The translations under genes were made by a program, and so were the position numbers. A DNA stretch of 64,000 nt from Candidatus Eremiobacteraceae bacterium. GTDB lineage: Bacteria > Vulcanimicrobiota > Vulcanimicrobiia > Eremiobacterales > Eremiobacteraceae. Below, piece after piece: positions 24,733 to 37,697 of this stretch (position 1 is its first letter; each line of letters starts with the position of its first letter). Below the pieces are notes generated by a model that did no database searches, had not been told where the DNA came from, and was given only the letters and a program-made list of their open reading frames with translations. The DNA lies in NCBI GenBank assembly GCA_035295225.1, contig DATGJI010000023.1, forward strand, positions 114,078 to 178,077, given 5' to 3'.

Positions 24733-25895
24733 ATCAAAAACTGCGCGTCTGCGTCGTGTTCGGCACGCGCCCCGATGCCGTGAAGATGGCGCCTGTCGTT
24801 CACCGTCTTTCCGCGGATCCAGGCATCACGTGCATCACGGTCGCTACCGCGCAGCATCGCGAGATGCTCGATGAAGTACTGGGGCTGTTCGGCGTCACGC
24901 CCGAGTACGATCTCGCGGTGATGACGGAAGGCCAGACGCTCACGGACGTCACGACACGCGTGCTCGAGCGGATGGGAAGCGTGCTTGACGACGCGCGGCC
25001 CGACGTCGTCCTCGTGCACGGCGACACGACAACGTCGACCGCCTCCGCGCTGGCAGCATATTATAAGAAGATTCCGGTCGGTCACGTCGAGGCTGGACTG
25101 CGCACGGACACGATCTACGAGCCGTTCCCCGAAGAGATGAACCGTCGCCTGACCGGTGTGATCGCGACGCATCATTTCGCGCCGACACCCACTGCGAAAG
25201 CAAACCTGCTGGCGGAAGGCAAGGCGCGTTCGTCCATCGTCGTCACCGGCAACACGGTGATCGACGCGTTTCTCTGGGTTCACGCGCGATTGCAGCCAGG
25301 CGATGCGCCGGACATTCCGACAAGGCGCCTGCTTTTCGTCGAAGCGCATCGCCGCGAAAACCTCGGTGCTCCGATGGAGGCGATCTGCCGGGCGCTCAAG
25401 ACGGTGGTCGAAGCGCACGACGACCTCACGCTGCTCTGGCCCGTGCATCCGAATCCCGCAGTCGTGGAAGTCGTGCGCAGGACGCTCGACTGCGTGCCGC
25501 GCGTCCGGCTCGTCCAGCCGATGTCGTATCGCGCGCTCGTTGCCGCGATCGGCCGATCGACGATCATCGCGACCGATTCCGGCGGGCTTCAAGAGGAAGC
25601 GCCGTGTCTCGGCCGGCCGGTCGTCGTGTTGCGCCGCGTCACGGAGCGGCCGGAAGGGGTCGCAGCCGGCACGCTGCGACTTGTTGGAACCGACGAAGCG
25701 CTCGTGACGAAGACGCTCAACGACTTGCTTGACGATCGCGCGGCGTACGATGCGATGGCCAGAGCGAGCAATCCGTACGGCGACGGAAAGGCCGCCGATC
25801 GGATCGCGCGCGCGCTGCTCGCGCACTATCGCGGCGGTGAACCGGCGCCGGAGTTCGATCCGTCGCTTCCGCCGACACTGCCCAACGCGCGGTGA
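24729..25895 (+). CDS. wecB: UDP-N-acetylglucosamine 2-epimerase (non-hydrolysing)
   Basis: Interconverts UDP-GlcNAc and UDP-ManNAc for surface polysaccharide or teichoic-type linkage units. It has 388 residues from TTG 24729, which overlaps the upstream stop (TTGA). Motifs: VVFGTRPDAVKMAPVV, LVHGDTTTSTASAL, HVEAGLRTDTIYEPFPEEMN, VEAHRRENLG and TDSGGLQEEAP for UDP binding. It is also called mnaA. The pairing with the wecA-like gene supports a shared pathway. The stop overlaps the atpZ GTG start. Confidence 0.92.
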   Translation: MNQKLRVCVVFGTRPDAVKMAPVVHRLSADPGITCITVATAQHREMLDEVLGLFGVTPEYDLAVMTEGQTLTDVTTRVLERMGSVLDDARPDVVLVHGDTTTSTASALAAYYKKIPVGHVEAGLRTDTIYEPFPEEMNRRLTGVIATHHFAPTPTAKANLLAEGKARSSIVVTGNTVIDAFLWVHARLQPGDAPDIPTRRLLFVEAHRRENLGAPMEAICRALKTVVEAHDDLTLLWPVHPNPAVVEVVRRTLDCVPRVRLVQPMSYRALVAAIGRSTIIATDSGGLQEEAPCLGRPVVVLRRVTERPEGVAAGTLRLVGTDEALVTKTLNDLLDDRAAYDAMARASNPYGDGKAADRIARALLAHYRGGEPAPEFDPSLPPTLPNAR

Positions 25896-26086
25896 ATCCG
25901 AAGGCCTCGAGCTATCTTCAGCTCGCCGGCGCCGGGAGCAGTATCGTCGGCACGCTTGTCGTCGGTCTCTTGCTCGGACTGGCGGCGGCGAGATACCTGC
26001 ACTGGGAATGGGCGGCGCCGGTCGGATTGATTCTCGGTTTCGTCGCCGGCATCGTGTCAGCGTACCGGCGCTTCACATCTTCATAG
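25892..26086 (+). CDS. AtpZ/AtpI-like small ATP synthase accessory protein
   Basis: A 64-residue membrane protein with two hydrophobic helices (GTLVVGLLLGLAAARYL and APVGLILGFVAGIVSAY) separated by HWEW. Size, topology and position ahead of the atp operon fit the AtpZ (ATPase_gene1) family, which is thought to help Fo assembly or Mg/Ca handling. The GTG start overlaps the wecB stop (GTGA). Its TAG stop abuts a palindromic repeat. Confidence 0.7.
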   Translation: MNPKASSYLQLAGAGSSIVGTLVVGLLLGLAAARYLHWEWAAPVGLILGFVAGIVSAYRRFTSS

Positions 26087-26088
26087 CC

Positions 26089-26114
26089 GGCGGACCATAA
26101 AGGTCCGCCCTACA
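26089..26114. repeat. Palindromic repeat between atpZ and atpI
   Basis: Hairpin GCGGACC-ATAAA-GGTCCGC ending in CCTACA, 2 nt after the atpZ stop. Same arms as the copy at 23616 but with the loop reversed (ATAAA for TTTAT), so it is inserted in the opposite orientation. The rest of the atpZ-atpI gap (26115-26166) shows nothing else I can identify. Confidence 0.8.
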
Positions 26115-26166
26115 CCGCACGCTCTCGGAGGTCGGCATTTGGGACGGCGCGAACCCGGTCGTTCCG

Positions 26167-26556
26167 ATGGAAATCTACCGCCCCTTTCAGGCAGCGGTCG
26201 CATCGCGTAGTGCGGCAGTCGCACTCGCGGCGGCTTCTCTGCTGTCGGTCGCCTGGCACGCCTACATCCCCGCGCTCGCGTTTATCGGTGGGACCTTAGT
26301 AAGTCTCGCGTGCCAATTCCACATCGCTAGAAGTTTCAACCGATTGGTGAAAGGCGGCAAACGCTATCTACCGTTTCTCCCGGTCGAAGGCGTATTGCGC
26401 GTGCTTCTGGCTGGTGCAGCGCCCTTTCTGATCGTCGGACGCGGACCATGGCTCGGTTACTTCACATACCTTGCCGGATTTGTCGCACCGCTGGCAGTAG
26501 CGATTCTGGTATATCATAAACAAATCGTTGACGGTCGCGACAACGCGAACGCCTAA
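26167..26556 (+). CDS. atpI: AtpI-like ATP synthase protein I
   Basis: A 129-residue membrane protein with about four hydrophobic segments (19-33, 34-52, 75-87, 97-117). Position directly before atpB and overall pattern match AtpI, an assembly factor for the c-ring. The sequence is poorly conserved in this family, so the call rests mainly on context. The base composition looks slightly less GC-biased than its neighbours. It is followed by atpB after 9 nt with AAAGGGAA as ribosome-binding site. Confidence 0.65.
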   Translation: MEIYRPFQAAVASRSAAVALAAASLLSVAWHAYIPALAFIGGTLVSLACQFHIARSFNRLVKGGKRYLPFLPVEGVLRVLLAGAAPFLIVGRGPWLGYFTYLAGFVAPLAVAILVYHKQIVDGRDNANA

Positions 26557-26565
26557 AGGGAAACG

Positions 26566-27294
26566 ATGCACGAGACCATCGGAACTCATCCGCTCTGGGT
26601 GATTCCGTTCATGCCCGCGCCGTTCAATACTGTGCACGCGGACACGGTTACCATCACGTGGATCGCCATGGCGATCGTGCTCGTGGCGGTCGGCGTGCTC
26701 GCGCAGATGCATCCCGTCACGCGCCTTTCCAAACGCTACTCGTTTCTTGAGCTGATCGTCACCGGCATCGCGAGTCAAGTCGAGACGATTCTCGGCAAGA
26801 ACGGCCTGCCGTTCGTTCCTTTCATCCTCTCGCTCTTCATGTTCATCTTCGTGCTCAACGAGATCGGGCTATTCCCCTTCATCGGTATGTCGCCGACCTC
26901 CGATCTGAATACGACCGCCGCGCTTGCGATCTTCACCATCCTGCTCATTCAAGGCGTCGGCATCGCGCGAAAGGGTCTGGGCTATTTCGGCCATCTCGTC
27001 ATCAGGCCGCTCGGCCTCGGCATCCCGATGCTGCCGATCATGATCATCGACGAGCTCGCGCGGCCGGTCACGCTTGCGATGCGGCTCTTCGGGAACATCT
27101 TCGCCGGTGAGATATTGTTGGTGGTGGTCTCGGTCGTCATCGCCGCGCATCTCGGCATCATCTCGGCGCTGGCGAACGGCGGTCCGATCTTCATCTACGT
27201 GTTCAACATGCTCATCGGGCTCATCCAAGCGGTCGTATTCACGTTGCTCACCGCCGCGTACCTCATCACTCCGACGTCCGACGAACCTCACTAA
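26566..27294 (+). CDS. atpB: ATP synthase Fo subunit a
   Basis: Stator membrane subunit forming the proton half-channels against the c-ring. It has 242 residues and five to six helices. The essential arginine is R173 in RPVTLAMRLFGNIFAGE, and NMLIGLIQAVVFTLLTAAYL is the conserved last helix. FVLNEIGLFPFIGMSPTSDLN is the conserved loop region. Good ribosome-binding site upstream. First structural gene of the atpBEFF'HAGDC operon. Confidence 0.95.
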   Translation: MHETIGTHPLWVIPFMPAPFNTVHADTVTITWIAMAIVLVAVGVLAQMHPVTRLSKRYSFLELIVTGIASQVETILGKNGLPFVPFILSLFMFIFVLNEIGLFPFIGMSPTSDLNTTAALAIFTILLIQGVGIARKGLGYFGHLVIRPLGLGIPMLPIMIIDELARPVTLAMRLFGNIFAGEILLVVVSVVIAAHLGIISALANGGPIFIYVFNMLIGLIQAVVFTLLTAAYLITPTSDEPH

Positions 27295-27305
27295 AGGGAG
27301 AACAC

Positions 27306-27590
27306 ATGGAAAACGCTATTTTGGTTTCAGCCGTCATCATCGCGTTCGCGTTGATGGTCGGTTTCGCGGCCTTCGGGTCCGCGATCGGTGACGGCATCAT
27401 CGGCAGCAAGGCCGTGGAATCGATCGCACGGCAGCCGGAAGCCAGGCCGAACATATTCTTCTTCTACTTCCTCGGATTCGGCATCCTGGAGGCATTCCCG
27501 ATCATCGCGATCGCGCTCGCCTTCTTTCTTCTTATCGGCGGCGGCGGGCTCGGCGTGATGTCGGTGCTCAAGCCGATCCTCGGCAAGTAG
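27306..27590 (+). CDS. atpE: ATP synthase Fo subunit c
   Basis: Rotor ring subunit: two-helix hairpin of 94 residues, longer than the usual 70-85 because of the N terminus and the C-terminal LKPILGK. The polar loop is ESIARQPEARP, and the ion-binding carboxylate is E62 in GILEAFPIIAIAL. The residue after the Glu is Ala, not the Ser/Thr common in sodium-type rings, so a proton ring is likely (inference). GGGAG ribosome-binding site. Confidence 0.95.
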   Translation: MENAILVSAVIIAFALMVGFAAFGSAIGDGIIGSKAVESIARQPEARPNIFFFYFLGFGILEAFPIIAIALAFFLLIGGGGLGVMSVLKPILGK

Positions 27591-27606
27591 TCCGCGAAAG
27601 ACCAGC

Positions 27607-28041
27607 ATGCTGCTCTCGATCGACGGCACGTTCCTCGTCCAGATCCTGAACTTCGTCGTGTTCTGGACACTGCTGAACTATGTGTTCATCAGACCGACGA
27701 GGCGCGCGATCGAGGCTCGTCAGCAGGCGATCGATGCAGTGAATCGCGCCGCCGAGGAATTGCGCAAGCGCGCCGAAGCGCTGAACGCACAGGCCGAATC
27801 GCTGTTGGACGGAACGCGCCGCCGCGCCGACGAGCTGCTGCGCGCTGCAGCTGCGCAAGCCGCCGATGAAGCCGATGCCATCGCGCGCCGCGCCGCCGCC
27901 GATGCGGCTGCGTCCGTTCAGCTCGCTCACGCGACCGTCGCCGCGGAGCGCGCGGCAGCCGTCGCGAACCAAGGGCCGCTCGTCGCCGAACTTGCGCGCG
28001 CCATGGTCGCCAAGGCGACCGATCTCGAAAGCGTGGCGTAG
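27607..28041 (+). CDS. atpF: ATP synthase Fo subunit b (first of two b-type subunits)
   Basis: Peripheral stalk subunit: one N-terminal membrane helix (FLVQILNFVVFWTLLNYVF) and a long Ala/Arg/Glu-rich coiled coil. It has 144 residues. A second b-type gene follows immediately, so this is one half of a b/b' heterodimer, as in cyanobacteria and phototrophic bacteria. FIRPTRRAIEARQQAID is the conserved post-helix segment. Confidence 0.9.
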   Translation: MLLSIDGTFLVQILNFVVFWTLLNYVFIRPTRRAIEARQQAIDAVNRAAEELRKRAEALNAQAESLLDGTRRRADELLRAAAAQAADEADAIARRAAADAAASVQLAHATVAAERAAAVANQGPLVAELARAMVAKATDLESVA

Positions 28042-28042
28042 G

Positions 28043-28540
28043 ATGAGCACGCCCGATCTCACCGATCCGGTCTTTATCGCGAAGGTCATCGACTTCATCA
28101 TATTCGCGATCGCGATCGTTTACATATTCCAGAAGTTTCTCAAGCCGCAGCTCGTCGCGGTGCAAGAGGCGCAGAACAAGGCAGTCGCCGACGCCGACGC
28201 CTATCGCCGGAGCTGCGCCGAGGCGGTGGAGACGGCGCAACGGGATCTCGAACAGGCCGGCAAAGATTCGCAGCGCATGGAGTCGACAGCCGATGCACAG
28301 GCAAAGCGGATGGTTGCCGACGAGATCGCGGAAGCAGGCGAACGCGCGAAACGCGTCGTTGACCATGCGGCGGGCGAGCTCGAACGCGAACGCTTTCGCG
28401 TCCGACGCGAGCTTCTCGAAGAGACGGTAGATCGGGCACATGCGCAAGCGCGCGAAGAAGTGCAGCGCGGACTAACGCCGGCCCGCCAGCGCGCGCTCGT
28501 CGAACGTATGCTCACAGATCTTGAGCGCAGCCGTGTTTAA
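28043..28540 (+). CDS. ATP synthase Fo subunit b' (second b-type subunit)
   Basis: A 165-residue partner of the preceding b subunit: helix FIAKVIDFIIFAIAIVYIFQKFL, then a coiled coil to the end. The ATG at 28043 is one base after the stop of atpF; a longer frame inside atpF is rejected. It is clearly diverged from atpF, which suggests an old duplication. The end overlaps the atpH start by 20 nt. Confidence 0.87.
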   Translation: MSTPDLTDPVFIAKVIDFIIFAIAIVYIFQKFLKPQLVAVQEAQNKAVADADAYRRSCAEAVETAQRDLEQAGKDSQRMESTADAQAKRMVADEIAEAGERAKRVVDHAAGELERERFRVRRELLEETVDRAHAQAREEVQRGLTPARQRALVERMLTDLERSRV

Positions 28541-29117
28541 AGAGACTGTGGCCCGACGCTATTCCGCCGCGCTTTTCGCTCTCGCGAAGGACGCAGGCAC
28601 CATCGATGCGACCGTGCGCGAACTCGACGCGTTTGTCGCAGCGCTCAAGAGCGATCCGTCTATCGCCGAATTCTTCGGCTCGCCGGTGATCGAGCGCGCG
28701 CGCAAGACCGAGCTGCTCAAGAGCGCGCTCGATGGGCGCGCAAGCGAGCTCATCTCGGGATTCCTGGCCTTGTTGGTCGCGAAGCGGCGCGAGAACCTCG
28801 TCGAGACGATCGCGCGACAGATGCACGAGCTTTCCGACGAAGACGCGCAGCGCGCGACTGCCCACATCGCAACGCCCGCAGGGTTGGATCCAGCAGAACT
28901 CGCCGACCTCGCCCGGCGCCTTTCAAACGTCTACAAACGCACCATCGTGCCCCAGGCGAAGGTGGATCCCGGCATTCTGGGCGGCGCCGTCGTGCAGGTC
29001 GGCGACAAGTATGTCGACGCCAGCATCGCCGGCAAACTCGAAGCGGTTCGCCGCCATTTGCTCGCGCACGTCGACGCCCCCGGCTCGACGTCCCCGAACG
29101 GAAAAGGAAGTCAGTAG
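28521..29117 (+). CDS. atpH: ATP synthase F1 subunit delta
   Basis: Links the peripheral stalk to the F1 head. The 198-residue protein shows VARRYSAALFALAKDAG, the conserved N-terminal helix start, and the C-terminal VDPGILGGAVVQVGDKYVDASIAGKL block of delta/OSCP. The start is TTG 28521 (or GTG 28533), overlapping the b' gene. It ends directly before the atpA ATG. Confidence 0.93.
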   Translation: MSAAVFKETVARRYSAALFALAKDAGTIDATVRELDAFVAALKSDPSIAEFFGSPVIERARKTELLKSALDGRASELISGFLALLVAKRRENLVETIARQMHELSDEDAQRATAHIATPAGLDPAELADLARRLSNVYKRTIVPQAKVDPGILGGAVVQVGDKYVDASIAGKLEAVRRHLLAHVDAPGSTSPNGKGSQ

Positions 29118-30629
29118 ATGATCAATGCGGATGAGATAGCCGGTATCCTCAAGGCCCAGATACTGAACGCGCGGACGCAAGTCCAAGAGGACGAAGTCGG
29201 CACCGTCATAGAGGTCGGCGACGGCGTCGCGCGCGTCTATGGGCTGTCTGCGGTCGGTTTGAACGAGCTCGTTCAATTCCCAAATGGCCTGTTCGGCATC
29301 GCGTTCAACCTTGAAGAGGACAACGTCGGCGTCGTCATCATGGGTCCCGACGTTGAGATCAAAGAAGGCGCGACGGTGCGCCGCACCGGCAAGATCATCT
29401 CGGTGCCCGTCGGCGACGGCGTGGTCGGGCGGATTGTCGATCCGCTCGGTCAGCCGCTCGACGACAAAGGACCGGTCAAGACGACTCGCACGCGGCCCAT
29501 CGAAACGCAAGCGCCAAGCGTGGTCCAGCGCCAACCGGTTCACGAACCGATGCAGACCGGTATCAAGGCCATCGACGGCCTCGTGCCGATCGGGCGCGGC
29601 CAGCGCGAGCTGATCATCGGGGACCGGCAGACCGGCAAGACCGCGCTTGCGGTCGACTCGATCATCAACCAAAAGGGCAAAGGGGTCATCTGCATCTATG
29701 TCGCGATCGGCCAGAAAGCGTCGACCGTCGCGCAGCTCTACAAGATCCTCACCGATGCCGGGGCGATGGATTACACCACGATCGTCGCGGCCAACTCCGG
29801 CGACCCGGCGAGCTTGCGCTACATCGCCCCGTACGCGGGCTGCGCGATGGGTCAAGAACTCATGTACGCGGGCAAGCACGTGCTCATCATCTATGACGAT
29901 CTCTCAAAGCACGCGCAGGCATATCGCGAGATCTCACTCGTTCTGCGCCGCCCGCCTGGGCGAGAAGCGTATCCGGGCGATATCTTCTATCTGCACTCAC
30001 GCCTCTTAGAGCGTGCGGCCAAGCTCTCGGACGAACTCGGCGCAGGGTCGCTCACCGCGCTGCCGATCATCGAGACGCAGCAAGGCGACGTCTCGGCATA
30101 CATCCCGACGAACTTGATCTCCATCACGGACGGACAGATCTATCTCGAGACCGGCTTGTTCTTCAACGGAATCCGCCCGGCCATCGACGTCGGCTTGTCG
30201 GTCTCTCGCGTCGGCGGCAACGCACAGACGAAAGCGATGAAGGCGGTGGCCGGCCAACTCCGGCTTGAGCTCTCGCAGTATCGCGATCTCGCAGCGTTCT
30301 CGAAGTTGGCCTCGGACCTGGACAAAGCGACGCAAGCCCAGCTCTCCCGCGGTGAGAAGATCACGGAAACGCTGAAGCAGCCGCAGTTCGAGCCGCTTGA
30401 CCTGGATCAGCAGGTCGTCCAGATCTATGTGGCCGTCAACGACCAGCTCGCGGACGTGCCCACCACGGATATCCAACGCTTCCACAAGCGTTTCTACGAA
30501 TTTCTCAAGACCACCGTGCCCGGTGTCTTGAGCGCCATCGTCGATTCGAAGACGCTTTCCGACGACACCAAGAAGCAGCTGAACTCGAGCATCGCAGAGT
30601 TCAAGCAGCGGTTCAACAAGAGCAGCTGA
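29118..30629 (+). CDS. atpA: ATP synthase F1 subunit alpha
   Basis: Non-catalytic nucleotide-binding subunit of the F1 head. It has 503 residues, normal length. The P-loop is [30 protein letters not shown] and the arginine-finger region are intact. [17 protein letters not shown] [16 protein letters not shown] is the N-terminal beta barrel. The ATG follows the atpH stop with no gap. Confidence 0.97.
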   Translation: MINADEIAGILKAQILNARTQVQEDEVGTVIEVGDGVARVYGLSAVGLNELVQFPNGLFGIAFNLEEDNVGVVIMGPDVEIKEGATVRRTGKIISVPVGDGVVGRIVDPLGQPLDDKGPVKTTRTRPIETQAPSVVQRQPVHEPMQTGIKAIDGLVPIGRGQRELIIGDRQTGKTALAVDSIINQKGKGVICIYVAIGQKASTVAQLYKILTDAGAMDYTTIVAANSGDPASLRYIAPYAGCAMGQELMYAGKHVLIIYDDLSKHAQAYREISLVLRRPPGREAYPGDIFYLHSRLLERAAKLSDELGAGSLTALPIIETQQGDVSAYIPTNLISITDGQIYLETGLFFNGIRPAIDVGLSVSRVGGNAQTKAMKAVAGQLRLELSQYRDLAAFSKLASDLDKATQAQLSRGEKITETLKQPQFEPLDLDQQVVQIYVAVNDQLADVPTTDIQRFHKRFYEFLKTTVPGVLSAIVDSKTLSDDTKKQLNSSIAEFKQRFNKSS

Positions 30630-30633
30630 CGAT

Positions 30634-31491
30634 ATGCCAACCCTCCGCCAGCTGCGCGACCGCGTCAAGAGCCTGAAGAACACGCAGCAGATCACGCGCG
30701 CGATGAAGATGGTCGCCGGCGCGCGCATCCGCCGTGCTGAGCTCGCGATGAAGGCTGCGCGGCCGTATGCGACGGCGGTCGGCGAAATGTTGCGCGAACT
30801 TGCGAGCGGCGGCGCAAAGGATCACCCGCTCCTGCAAGAGCGCGAAGTGCGAACCCCGGCCGTGCTGCTGATGACGGCGGACAAAGGGCTATGCGGCGCG
30901 TTCAACTCCAATCTCGTGCGCTCCGCGCTCAATACGGCGAAAACCGCGGGGCCGCAGACGCGGCTCTACCTCGTCGGTCTTAAGGGCCGCGTGCAGCTGC
31001 GCAAGTCGCCGTACGAGATCGCGGAATATTGGCCTCTCCTGGGCACGCCCTTCTCTGAGCTGAGCAAAATCGTGGCCCAAAAAGTTTCGGATGATTTTCT
31101 TTCCGGCGCGGTCGATGACGTCACGCTTGTCTCGAGTCGTTTCGTATCCACGATCGTGCAGCGGCCGACGCCCGTCCGTCTGCTCCCGGTCTCGAGCGGT
31201 GAGGCCGCGGCGCGTCGATCGCCGACGCAGAACAGCTACGAGTTCGAACCCGATACCAAGGGCGTGCTGGCAGCGCTGCTTCCGAAGTATGTCGAGTTCA
31301 CCGTCTATCAAGCGCTGCTCGAAACGCAAGCATCCGAATTCGCGGCGCGTCTGCTCGCGATGAGCAACGCGACGGATAACGCCGGCAAGCTGATCGACGA
31401 CCTGACGCTTGTGATGAACAAAACGCGCCAAGCTGCGATCACAAAGGAGATCTTGGAGATCGTCGGCGGCGCGGAGGCCCTAAAGGGATGA
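30634..31491 (+). CDS. atpG: ATP synthase F1 subunit gamma
   Basis: Central rotor shaft. 285 residues with the conserved N-terminal helix LRDRVKSLKNTQQITRAMKMVAGARIRRAE, the middle TADKGLCGAFNSN and the C-terminal ALLETQASEFAARLLAMSNATDNAG and RQAAITKEILEIVGGAEAL. Four nt after atpA. A cluster of palindromic repeats separates it from atpD. Confidence 0.96.
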   Translation: MPTLRQLRDRVKSLKNTQQITRAMKMVAGARIRRAELAMKAARPYATAVGEMLRELASGGAKDHPLLQEREVRTPAVLLMTADKGLCGAFNSNLVRSALNTAKTAGPQTRLYLVGLKGRVQLRKSPYEIAEYWPLLGTPFSELSKIVAQKVSDDFLSGAVDDVTLVSSRFVSTIVQRPTPVRLLPVSSGEAAARRSPTQNSYEFEPDTKGVLAALLPKYVEFTVYQALLETQASEFAARLLAMSNATDNAGKLIDDLTLVMNKTRQAAITKEILEIVGGAEALKG

Positions 31492-31499
31492 ATCACCTT

Positions 31500-31578
31500 T
31501 GTAGGGCGGACCTTTACGGTCCGCCGGCGGCCCATAAAGGGCCGCCCTACATTCCGCCCGGCGCGCCGTAAAGGCGCG
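31500..31578. repeat. Palindromic repeats between atpG and atpD
   Basis: A composite element 31500-31551 with perfect 10-nt ends TGTAGGGCGG / CCGCCCTACA encloses two hairpins: GCGGACC-TTTAC-GGTCCGC and GCGGCCC-ATAAA-GGGCCGC. A third hairpin, GGCGCGCC-GTAAA-GGCGCGCC, lies at 31562-31579. The first copy starts 8 nt after the atpG stop. Because it sits inside an operon it could weaken or process the mRNA between gamma and beta. Confidence 0.88.
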
Positions 31579-31620
31579 CCCCACATTCAAATAGCCCCAC
31601 ATTCAAATAGCCCCACATTC
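31579..31620. repeat. Tandem 16-bp direct repeat before atpD
   Basis: Two and a half copies of CCCCACATTCAAATAG. The CCCCACA piece is the end of the palindromic element on its left, so the tandem array seems to have grown by slippage at the element's edge. It stops 20 nt before the atpD ATG and its ribosome-binding site (AAAGGATAA). Confidence 0.9.
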
Positions 31621-31637
31621 GTTCGGATAAAGGATAA

Positions 31638-33056
<1,419 letters not shown>

Positions 33057-33061
33057 CGGCG

Positions 33062-33478
33062 ATGGCAGCATCTGTCGACCTCGACGTCATCACGCCGGGC
33101 GCGGTCAAATTCCAAGGGAAGGTCGAGATCGTCGTGGCCCCAGGCGGCGCCGGCGACCTAGCCGCATTGCCCAATCATGCGCCGATGCTCACGACGCTGC
33201 GCATCGGCGTGCTTCGAGCCACGGTCGCGGACGGCGAGAAGCGCCGCATCGAATTCGCCGTCAACGGCGGTTTTATGCAGATCACGCCGGCGAAATGCGT
33301 CGTCCTGACGGACATGGCGCTGAGCGCAGCCGACATCAATATCGACGCGGTGCAAGCCGAGGCTAGGCGGGCCGCGGAGAGCCTCGCGCAGAAGCATGGT
33401 GCGAACGACGTGAGTGAACGTGACGCCGTGGCGTGGGCGGCGGCCCAGCTCGAGGTCGCGCGAGCCCCACAGGTCTGA
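33062..33478 (+). CDS. atpC: ATP synthase F1 subunit epsilon
   Basis: Rotor subunit and ATPase inhibitor. It has 138 residues: N-terminal beta sandwich with VVAPGGAGDLAALPNHAPMLTTLRIG and FAVNGGFMQITPAKCVVLTD, then a helical hairpin (about 95-138). Five nt after atpD. Last gene of the atp operon; murA follows 43 nt later. Confidence 0.94.
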   Translation: MAASVDLDVITPGAVKFQGKVEIVVAPGGAGDLAALPNHAPMLTTLRIGVLRATVADGEKRRIEFAVNGGFMQITPAKCVVLTDMALSAADINIDAVQAEARRAAESLAQKHGANDVSERDAVAWAAAQLEVARAPQV

Positions 33479-33521
33479 CCGCGGTCGCGTCTTCGACTGA
33501 CGCGACGTCACAAGGATATCG

Positions 33522-34877
33522 ATGGACCACCTAGACGGCTTGCGCACTCGGCTCGTCGTTGACGGCGGCCGGCGCCTCGAGGGTTCGGTCGAGGTGCCCG
33601 GCGCCAAGAACGCGGCGCTTCCGATCATGGCGGCAGCGATTCTCGCCGAAGGCGAAGTGATTCTGCACGCCGTGCCGCGCATCACCGACGTCGACGTGAT
33701 GGCGTCCATCCTCGAAAGCCTTGGTGCGCGCGTCCGCGAGCAACCCGGCGGCACGCTCATCATCGACACGTCGTCCATCGCTTCGCACGCGGCGCCCTAC
33801 GCGCTCGTCAGCAAATTAAACGCATCGTTCGACGTCGCCGGACCTCTGCTCGCGCGTTTCGGCCGCGCACAAGTCCCGCAGCCCGGCGGCTGCGTGCTCG
33901 GTCCGCGGGCGGTCGATCTCCACTTGAGAGGTTTCGAAGCCCTCGGCGCCGCGGTCACGCTCGAGCACGGCTCCATCATCGCGAGCGCGGAGTCGCTGAC
34001 GGGGGCGGACATCACGCTCGATCGTCCGAGTGTCGGCGCCACCGAGAACATCATGCTCGCGGCGACGCGCGCGAAGGGCACGACGATCATCCGAAATGCC
34101 GCGCGCGAACCCGAGGTCTGCGATCTCGCGGAGTTCGTCAACGCGATGGGCGGACGCGTGCGCGGCCACGGCAGTTCAACGATCACGATCGAAGGCGTGC
34201 GCCGGCTGCGCGGTGTCGAATACACGATCATTCCCGACCGGCTGATGGCCGGGACGTATCTCTTGGCCGGTGCGATCACGGGCGGCGATGTGACCGTCAA
34301 AGGTTTGGACCCGACGTTCCTCTCCGCGCTGACGGAAGCGCTCTCGGCGAGCGGTGCAGAGGTCACGGCGTCGGGCGTAAGCGTGCGCGTGCAGGGGAAA
34401 GCTCATCGCAAGCCGGTCGATATCGTCACCGCGCCCTATCCAGGGTTTCCCACCGACCTGCAGCCGCAGTTCGTCGCTTACTTGAGCCTCGCGCGCGGAA
34501 CTTCCACCGTCGAAGAGACGATCTTCGACGCGCGCTTCGTCTATGTGAGCGAGCTCGCGCGCATGGGCGCAGACATCCGCGTGGCCGGGCGCACCGCAAT
34601 CGTGACCGGCGTCGAACGGCTCAAGGATGCGGTGGTCGAGGCGCCGGATATCCGAGCAGGCGGCGCGCTCGTCCTCGCCGCTCTCGCGGCCGAAGGCACG
34701 ACGCAGATCGGTGGGCTCGAGTTCATCGATCGCGGCTACGAATTTTTCGAAGAACAACTCGCGACGCTCGGCGCGTCGATCGCGCGCGCGAGCGCGGTCG
34801 AGCCCGTGATGCCGCGTCAAGACCTCGGCGAGACGATTCGGATGCCGCGCATCGTCACGCCGTTTCGCGCTTCGTGA
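33522..34877 (+). CDS. murA: UDP-N-acetylglucosamine 1-carboxyvinyltransferase
   Basis: First committed step of peptidoglycan synthesis, adding enolpyruvate from PEP to UDP-GlcNAc. It has 451 residues. VPGAKNAALPIMAAAIL is the N-terminal active-site block. The PEP-loop cysteine, the fosfomycin target, is C124 in PGGCVLGPRAVDLH. KPVDIVTAPYPGFPTDLQPQ is the C-terminal substrate loop. NASFDVAGPLLARFG replaces the usual MRASxxxLGPLLARFG. The position between atpC and mreB/mbl matches Firmicutes gene order. Confidence 0.95.
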   Translation: MDHLDGLRTRLVVDGGRRLEGSVEVPGAKNAALPIMAAAILAEGEVILHAVPRITDVDVMASILESLGARVREQPGGTLIIDTSSIASHAAPYALVSKLNASFDVAGPLLARFGRAQVPQPGGCVLGPRAVDLHLRGFEALGAAVTLEHGSIIASAESLTGADITLDRPSVGATENIMLAATRAKGTTIIRNAAREPEVCDLAEFVNAMGGRVRGHGSSTITIEGVRRLRGVEYTIIPDRLMAGTYLLAGAITGGDVTVKGLDPTFLSALTEALSASGAEVTASGVSVRVQGKAHRKPVDIVTAPYPGFPTDLQPQFVAYLSLARGTSTVEETIFDARFVYVSELARMGADIRVAGRTAIVTGVERLKDAVVEAPDIRAGGALVLAALAAEGTTQIGGLEFIDRGYEFFEEQLATLGASIARASAVEPVMPRQDLGETIRMPRIVTPFRAS

Positions 34878-34900
34878 CCACACCGCTCGTCGCGCAGTAG

Positions 34901-37524
<2,624 letters not shown>

Positions 37525-37528
37525 CCTA

Positions 37529-37697
37529 CGTAGGGCGGCCCTCTATCGCCCGCCGCAAATGTTGGGCGGGCCTTTATGGCCCGCCGCAAAGGTTGGGCGG
37601 GCCTTTATGGCCCGCCGCAAATGTTTATGGCGGCCATGTAGGGCGGGCCTTTATGGCCCGCCGACGAGATGTACCGCCATCGTAAGGTCCGTCCTAC
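37529..37697. repeat. Array of palindromic repeats, including a 31-bp tandem duplication
   Basis: Fills the gap between two convergent genes. At least four hairpins: GGGCGGCC..CGCCCGCC (37533), GGCGGGCC-TTTAT-GGCCCGCC twice within a 31-bp direct repeat (about 37555-37616), and the same hairpin again at 37640-37662, preceded by TGTAGGG. The right end, GTAAGGTCCGTCCTACAG, reaches into the metallophosphoesterase and provides its TAG stop (read on the minus strand). It probably also works as a bidirectional terminator. Confidence 0.88.

Noticed and set aside
37555..37616. Direct repeats resembling a CRISPR array
   Set aside because: Only two units, no unique spacers, each unit is itself a hairpin of the dispersed repeat family and no cas genes are nearby.
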